Shown here in pieces: positions 59,827-64,000 of a DNA stretch of 64,000 nt. The notes under the pieces are model-generated. The model searched no databases and was not told the origin of the DNA. It saw nothing but the letters and a program-made list of their open reading frames with translations. The translations under genes were made by a program, and so were the position numbers. This DNA is from Rhizobiaceae bacterium. GTDB lineage: Bacteria; Pseudomonadota; Alphaproteobacteria; Rhizobiales; Rhizobiaceae. Numbering within the stretch: position 1 is the first letter of the stretch; each line of letters opens with the position of its first letter. Where the stretch lies: contig JAEPMJ010000003.1 in NCBI GenBank assembly GCA_017644005.1, positions 186,001-250,000 on the forward strand. Reading direction: 5' to 3'.

Positions 59827-60354
59827 TCAGACGGGCTTGAGACCTGTCAGAAAACGTCGAGCATTGCGCACGTAGTGACGCGCGGAATTGCGGAGCGATT
59901 CGATCGCAGCCTCGTCCAGTTTCCGTACAACTCTCGCCGGCGTCCCGACGATCAAACTGCCGGCCGGAAATTTCTTTCCTTCGGTAACCAATGCACCGGC
60001 ACCCACGAGCGAGTTCGGACCTATCTCTGCACCGTTCAGGACAATAGCCCCCATGCCGATCAGCGAATTGTCTCCTACCGTGCAGCCATGAAGGAGCGCA
60101 CGATGTCCGATCGTGCACCCCTTGCCGATCGTCAGAGGGAAGCCCGGATCGGTATGCATGACGGAGTTTTCCTGCACATTGGTTTCATCGCCGATGACGA
60201 TCGGTTCGTTGTCGCCACGCAGCACGGCACCAAACCAGATACTGCAGTCGCGACCCAACCGGACGCGACCGATGATATTCGCGCCGGGTGCGACCCAGGT
60301 ACTGGCGCGATCGGAAAACTCCGGGGCAATTTCGTCTATTGCATGGATCGGCAT
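59827..60354 (-). CDS. Gamma-class carbonic anhydrase-like hexapeptide protein
   Basis: A 175-residue left-handed beta-helix protein with hexapeptide repeats ([58 protein letters not shown]). The metal histidines of gamma carbonic anhydrases appear present: H in ENSVMH and the GHRALLHGC pair. It resembles YrdA/CaiE-like and mitochondrial gamma-CA proteins of complex I. Zinc and CO2 hydration are inferred. ATG 60354 gives [13 protein letters not shown]. Confidence 0.87.
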   Translation of the reverse strand: MPIHAIDEIAPEFSDRASTWVAPGANIIGRVRLGRDCSIWFGAVLRGDNEPIVIGDETNVQENSVMHTDPGFPLTIGKGCTIGHRALLHGCTVGDNSLIGMGAIVLNGAEIGPNSLVGAGALVTEGKKFPAGSLIVGTPARVVRKLDEAAIESLRNSARHYVRNARRFLTGLKPV

Positions 60355-60410
60355 CGGCAACTCCCGCTCGCAAACGTCCATTGGGTCATATACGGCAAAG
60401 CTGCCGGGAC

Positions 60411-60468
60411 ATACCGGTCACCGCGAAGATTTACCGGACATTTACCATAATTCGCCAAGCTTACCGGA
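60411..60468. promoter_or_regulatory. Phased TACCGG repeats
   Basis: TACCGG occurs at 60412-60417, 60432-60437 and 60462-60467, i.e. 20 and 30 bases apart (close to two and three helical turns), with a related TTTACC at 60441-60446. The last two copies share the longer word TTACCGGA. They lie between divergent starts (60354 minus, 60495 plus). A cooperatively bound repressor site is the simplest reading; no regulator is named. Confidence 0.4.
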
Positions 60469-60494
60469 GCTTTCTTATATGTCCGAACATCAAC

Positions 60495-61223
60495 ATGCTC
60501 AATCAGACCTCTGTTGCCGAACTGCCGAATGAAAGCCATTCGCGGCTTGCGATCAGGATATTCTACATCCTCGTCGCCCTTGCGGCGTTTTCAGTCCTGA
60601 TAAGCATTGCGGGCCGACTGCTCGGCGGAACGATTTCAAATGTCGGCCACACCGACAGCAGCCACACCGTTGAAGCCGTTATCGGCAACAATGTCCTTGC
60701 CATTCCAGCCAACTTCATCCGCTTCGAAAAACAACGCGTCCACGGCGAAGCACGCCGGCTCGACCTCTATATGCGCTGGCCGGAAATGACCGGCTACAGC
60801 GCCGAGACGCAGGACGATTTCAACCACCGTGCAGGCAGCCGGCGCATTCTGTTTGTTGTGCTGGAAACACAGTCTATGTCGCGGGATATGTCAGCCCGGT
60901 TCGATCCGATCTACCGCCGCCTGATCGAGCTCCCCGGAACGCCGACGGCCGCCGGCCTGCGCTCATATCGATTTGCCGAAAATTCGGGCTACATGAACGA
61001 GACACTATTGGTTGGCGATGCTGCGGACGGGCGGCCTTTCGTTGCTCGCTGCCTGAGCGGCCAGATCGCAACGGAATCTCTCGCACCGTGCGAACGCGAT
61101 GTTCGTTTCGGCGAAGAACTGAGCCTGACATACCGATTTCCTGCAACGCTGCTTGGCGATTGGCGCAAGCTCGACGCTGAGGTTCTTGGAAGAATGCGGG
61201 AATTTCTTCGGACCGGAACGTAA
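60495..61223 (+). CDS. Single-pass membrane hypothetical protein
   Basis: A 242-residue protein from ATG 60495. A short cytoplasmic start is followed by one membrane helix (residues about 19-42, RIFYILVALAAFSVLISIAGRL), so most of the protein is periplasmic. The rest looks like a beta-rich domain ending GEELSLTYRFPATLLGDW. I recognise no family; proteins of this plan are common in rhizobia next to cysE and the gamma-carbonic anhydrase gene. A promoter with phased repeats precedes it. Confidence 0.7.
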   Translation: MLNQTSVAELPNESHSRLAIRIFYILVALAAFSVLISIAGRLLGGTISNVGHTDSSHTVEAVIGNNVLAIPANFIRFEKQRVHGEARRLDLYMRWPEMTGYSAETQDDFNHRAGSRRILFVVLETQSMSRDMSARFDPIYRRLIELPGTPTAAGLRSYRFAENSGYMNETLLVGDAADGRPFVARCLSGQIATESLAPCERDVRFGEELSLTYRFPATLLGDWRKLDAEVLGRMREFLRTGT

Positions 61224-61229
61224 CCGCGT

Positions 61230-61445
61230 CTAGTCGAGATCGATGTCGAGAATGGCCATCGAGAAATTATAGGACAGTTCGCCCTCTTCCTCGTCCTTGA
61301 AGATAATGCCGAGGAACTCGTCTCCGAGATAAAGCTCGCAGGAATCATCCTTGCGGGGCCGGGCTTTCACCTCAAGGCTCGGATTGGCAAATGTGCGCTT
61401 GAAATAGGCGTCGAGTTTCCTGATTTCCTCGGGCTTCAATCTCAT
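61230..61445 (-). CDS. DUF3126 family protein
   Basis: A 71-residue protein of the alphaproteobacterial DUF3126 family: MRLKPEEIRKLDAYFKRTFAN, then ARPRKDDSCELYLGDEFLGIIFKDEEEGELSYNF split by strands and DLD at the end. It is acidic and presumably a small alpha/beta fold. Function unknown. It follows cysE on the same strand, but a terminator lies between, so it has its own promoter or is partly read through. Confidence 0.88.
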   Translation of the reverse strand: MRLKPEEIRKLDAYFKRTFANPSLEVKARPRKDDSCELYLGDEFLGIIFKDEEEGELSYNFSMAILDIDLD

Positions 61446-61464
61446 TTCTCCGGTTCGGCCGCAA

Positions 61465-61496
61465 AACGTAAAAGGCCGTGCGCTTCTGGCACGGCC
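61465..61496 (-). terminator. Intrinsic terminator after cysE
   Basis: Eight-base arms GGCCGTGC (61474-61481) and GCACGGCC (61489-61496) with a seven-base loop. On the minus strand the stem is followed by TTTTACGTTTT, fitting a Rho-independent terminator 28 bases past the cysE stop. Confidence 0.8.
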
Positions 61497-61524
61497 CTGA
61501 TGCGAATGTAAAGTGCGGGACGGA

Positions 61525-62349
61525 CTATTCGCCGATGCCGGCCAGAAGCTGATCCATCATGCGCGAAGGCTCGTCGCAGCCCGCCTCGCCGACGATGCGC
61601 GCCGGAACCCCGGCCACCGTCTTGTTGTTGGGAACCGATTTCAGCACGACCGAACCTGCCGCCACCTTTGTGCAATGGCCGACCTCGATATTGCCCAGGA
61701 TCTTGGCGCCAGTGCCGATCAGCACGCCGTGGCGGATCTTCGGATGACGGTCACCCGTGACCTTCCCCGTTCCCCCAAGCGTGACGCCGTTGAGGATCGA
61801 GACGTCGTCTTCGATCACCGCCGTCTCGCCCACGACGAGATCCGTGGCATGGTCGATGAAGATGCCCTTGCCCATCTTTGCCGCCGGATTGATGTCGGTC
61901 TGGAAGACCGCCGAGGAACGGCTTTGCAGATAGAGGGCGAAATCCTTGCGCCCGTTGTTCCACAGCCAATGCGCCAGCCGGTGCGTCTGTATCGCGTGAA
62001 ATCCCTTGAAATAGAGCACCGGCATGATGAAGCGGTCGCAGGCTGGATCGCGATCGTAGACAGCCTGTATGTCGACGCGGACGACCGAACTCCAGTCGGG
62101 CTGGTCGCTGAGCATGGCATCAAAGGCCTGCCGGATAAGGTCGGCGCTGAGATCCGGGTGGTCCAGTCGCTCCGCGATGCGGTGGATCACGGCGTCTTCC
62201 AGCGTCTCCTGGTTGAGGATCGCAGCATACATGAAGGCAGCCAGAACGGGATCGCCCCGTACGATCTCGCGTGCTTCATCGCGGATCGAGTTCCAAATCG
62301 GGTCGACCGGCTGGACGCGGTCCGACCTGGCTGCGCTTTGGGTGCTCAT
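61525..62349 (-). CDS. cysE: Serine O-acetyltransferase
   Basis: Transfers acetyl from CoA to serine, the first committed step of cysteine synthesis. The 274-residue protein has the N-terminal helical domain (DPIWNSIRDEAREIVRGDP) and the left-handed beta-helix with DINPAAKMGKGIFIDHATDLVVGETA, catalytic histidine in GIFIDHATD, and GDRHPKIRHGVLIGTGAKILGNI. ATG 62349 sits seven bases after GGGAG; another ATG two codons upstream is closer than optimal. Feedback inhibition by cysteine is the family norm. Confidence 0.96.
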   Translation of the reverse strand: MSTQSAARSDRVQPVDPIWNSIRDEAREIVRGDPVLAAFMYAAILNQETLEDAVIHRIAERLDHPDLSADLIRQAFDAMLSDQPDWSSVVRVDIQAVYDRDPACDRFIMPVLYFKGFHAIQTHRLAHWLWNNGRKDFALYLQSRSSAVFQTDINPAAKMGKGIFIDHATDLVVGETAVIEDDVSILNGVTLGGTGKVTGDRHPKIRHGVLIGTGAKILGNIEVGHCTKVAAGSVVLKSVPNNKTVAGVPARIVGEAGCDEPSRMMDQLLAGIGE

Positions 62350-62478
62350 CTGCATTCTCCCGTTCGCGGTAGACGCCGGCCACCGACAGGCCGCGCGGCT
62401 GATTGGTGGCGGAGCATAGTTGATCGACATATAGAGTTGAACCGCATTTTCCTTAACGGTGATCAAACGGATTTGAAC

Positions 62479-63279
62479 ATGCGCAATACCTGGACCGCAC
62501 AAGGCGGCGGCATCAAACTCGAAGTCGCCGACCATATCGCCAGGCTCACAATCGACCGCCCGGACAAGCGCAATGCCCTTACCCAGGCAATGTGGCGCGA
62601 TCTCGCCAAGGGCGTGGAAATGGCGCATGGCAATCCCGACGTTCGTGCCGTCTTGATCAGCGGCTCCGGCGAGGATTTCTGCGCTGGCGCCGATATCGGC
62701 GAATTCGACACGGTGCGGCGCAATGCCGAAACAGCCCGAGCTTATGAAAGCGCCAATTCCGAAGCGTTCGCCGCAATCCGGAAATTGCCGGTCCCGACAA
62801 TAGCGGCGATCCGCGGCATCTGTTTCGGTGGCGGATTCGGCATCGCGGCGGCATGCGACATAAGGCTGGCGAGCGATGATGCGCGCTTTTCAGTGCCGGC
62901 CGCTCGGCTCGGGCTGGCATATCCGCACGACGCCATGGCGGACATCGTCCATGCCTGCGGCCCTCAATTCGCTAAATACCTCACATTCACCGCGGCGCGC
63001 CTGTCGGCCCAGGAGGCCTTGAGTATAGGGTTTGTGATCGAGGTCTTGCCAACCGAAGCGATCTACGGTCGAGCCGGAGAGATCGCGCTCGCAATTGCCA
63101 AGTCCGCACCGCTTTCGGTCAAGGCTTCGAAAGCCGCCATCGGCGCCGTACTCAGCGGCAATGCAAGCGAAATGGCTTATGCCCGGACGCTCGGGGCCGC
63201 CACATTCGAAAGTGCCGATTACGTGGAAGGCAGGCTGGCCTTCAAGCAACGGCGCGAACCGGATTTTCGCGGCGGTTAG
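62479..63279 (+). CDS. Enoyl-CoA hydratase/isomerase family protein
   Basis: A 266-residue crotonase-fold enzyme. Residues about 20-50 are the entry (LTIDRPDKRNALTQAMWRDL), the oxyanion segments are SGEDFCAGADIGEFD and GICFGGGFGIAAACDIRLA, and the last helix carries SLGAATFESADYVEG. The glutamate pair of true hydratases is only partly evident, so isomerase, hydratase or decarboxylase activity cannot be chosen. It is divergent from cysE. No neighbouring fatty-acid genes give a pathway. Confidence 0.85.
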   Translation: MRNTWTAQGGGIKLEVADHIARLTIDRPDKRNALTQAMWRDLAKGVEMAHGNPDVRAVLISGSGEDFCAGADIGEFDTVRRNAETARAYESANSEAFAAIRKLPVPTIAAIRGICFGGGFGIAAACDIRLASDDARFSVPAARLGLAYPHDAMADIVHACGPQFAKYLTFTAARLSAQEALSIGFVIEVLPTEAIYGRAGEIALAIAKSAPLSVKASKAAIGAVLSGNASEMAYARTLGAATFESADYVEGRLAFKQRREPDFRGG

Positions 63280-63354
63280 TTTCACTTCCGGTTAACCAAG
63301 CGGGCAATCGCCGACGGTCGTTATCGTATCTTTGATCGTTGTCTCGGAAGATGA

Positions 63355-64000
63355 ATGACTGCAACCGAGATCGACCACATGTTCAGCGTACTAAATTGCA
63401 TCGTGTACCAGCACGATTATGGCTATCTCGCACTGGCGGTATCCGTCTGTGTGCTTGGCTCGTTTGTCGCAACGCGCCTGTTCGGGCGCGTTTGGCGAAC
63501 TGCCGGTCAGCAACGACTATTGTGGATGCTGCTGTCATCGCTTGTAAGCGGGTCCGTCATCTGGACAACTCACTTCCTGGCAATGCTCGGCTATACGCCT
63601 GGCGTCGATCATGCTTACGAACCAGTCGGCACTCTCCTGTCGCTACTGCTCCCGATCGGATTTGCCCTGGTAGGCCAGGCAATTGCGGTCGGCTCCCGCG
63701 GCCTGGGGATCGAACTTGGCGGCGCCTTGTTCGGACTTGGCATATCGGTCATGCATTTTACAGGAATGATGGCGTTTCGCGTTGCGGGGACAGTTACTTT
63801 CGATCCGACGCTGGCCGTCGCATCGGTTGTGTTCGGATGTCTGTTCGGTGCGCTGACGTTCAATCGGCTCATGCGACCCGTCACCCGTTTCTGCAAATAC
63901 GGCAGCTCGTTCGCGCTGGTTCTTGGAATTGCGACGATGCACTTCACCGCCATGGGTGCATTGATCGTGACGCCGAACCCGACCGTTGCAGTGCCGGAAG
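63355..64000 (+). CDS. MHYT-domain membrane sensor (3' end missing)
   Basis: The frame opens at ATG 63355 (GGAAG upstream) and is still open at the window edge, giving 215 residues. Repeated membrane units carry the MHYT-type motifs: WTTHFLAMLGY, ISVMHFTGMMAF and IATMHFTAMGAL, each a histidine-methionine pair thought to bind copper and sense gases. In rhizobia this N-terminus (MFSVLNCIVYQHDYG) usually precedes GGDEF and EAL domains that make and degrade cyclic-di-GMP; the downstream part is not in the window, so that is inferred. Confidence 0.88.
   Translation, partial: MTATEIDHMFSVLNCIVYQHDYGYLALAVSVCVLGSFVATRLFGRVWRTAGQQRLLWMLLSSLVSGSVIWTTHFLAMLGYTPGVDHAYEPVGTLLSLLLPIGFALVGQAIAVGSRGLGIELGGALFGLGISVMHFTGMMAFRVAGTVTFDPTLAVASVVFGCLFGALTFNRLMRPVTRFCKYGSSFALVLGIATMHFTAMGALIVTPNPTVAVPE

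Noticed and set aside
61513..62478. A long upstream extension of the enoyl-CoA hydratase frame across cysE
   Set aside because: The extension is antisense to cysE and shows no family match; ATG 62479 gives the standard crotonase start.

Overview
The window is a gene-dense, GC-rich chromosomal segment, with no insertion sequence, prophage, CRISPR array or rRNA recognised. It suggests an alphaproteobacterium of the Hyphomicrobiales (Rhizobiales), most like the Phyllobacteriaceae (Mesorhizobium, Aminobacter or Nitratireductor relatives). The evidence is gene order and family content: dusB-ntrB-ntrC-ntrY-ntrX-trkA-aminotransferase-hfq-hflX next to mazG; an ispDF fusion followed by a stand-alone CinA amidase; a pyruvate dehydrogenase E1-beta with its own lipoyl domain; Usg, DUF2155, DUF3126, DUF2019 and NDUFA12 proteins; and a B12-dependent ribonucleotide reductase. 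The genus is inferred, not shown.

Region 1 (1-14.5 kb) is mostly housekeeping: a cut DUF1697 gene, the potassium channel subunit trkH, adenine deaminase, groES-groEL under a CIRCE-like repeat, usg, tRNA-Leu(UAA), an alpha/beta hydrolase, a MoaB/CinA-like protein, a universal stress protein, an MFS carrier, a xanthine phosphoribosyltransferase, a Nudix hydrolase and a PiT phosphate transporter.

Region 2 (14.5-24.5 kb) starts with the large nrdJ gene behind a long, possibly structured leader with two NrdR-box-like sites. The most accessory-looking part follows: a small coupled cassette with an HNH/HH-type nuclease-like protein and two tandem DUF2019 proteins (a candidate toxin-immunity unit), an unknown gene and an XRE regulator with a palindromic operator candidate. 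A YghU-type glutathione transferase and a GH25 lipoprotein come next.

Region 3 (24.5-40 kb) is the nitrogen-regulation block (mazG, hflX, hfq, D-amino-acid aminotransferase, trkA, ntrX, ntrY, ntrC, ntrB, dusB, all but mazG on the minus strand), then divergent ispDF-cinA, then ratA and lipA.

Region 4 (40-51.4 kb) is the central-carbon and respiration block: lpdA, pdhC, pdhB and pdhA make a complete pyruvate dehydrogenase, with an FtsB/DivIC-like protein, enolase and the complex I accessory protein NDUFA12 nearby. LipA, which makes the lipoyl groups used by E2 and by the E1-beta lipoyl domain, lies just upstream of this block.

Region 5 (51.4-64 kb) is mixed: a cysteine-rich secreted protein, a GNAT enzyme, gatB, a YjhX-like small protein, a CBS protein, a rhomboid protease, PAS and PilZ proteins, a divergent RidA/WYL pair, a periplasmic transglutaminase-like peptidase, a gamma-class carbonic anhydrase-like protein, cysE, an enoyl-CoA hydratase, and an MHYT sensor gene cut by the window end. 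Two possible non-coding signals here merit checking: a minus-strand intrinsic terminator with no upstream gene (55.9 kb) and a set of phased TACCGG repeats (60.4 kb).
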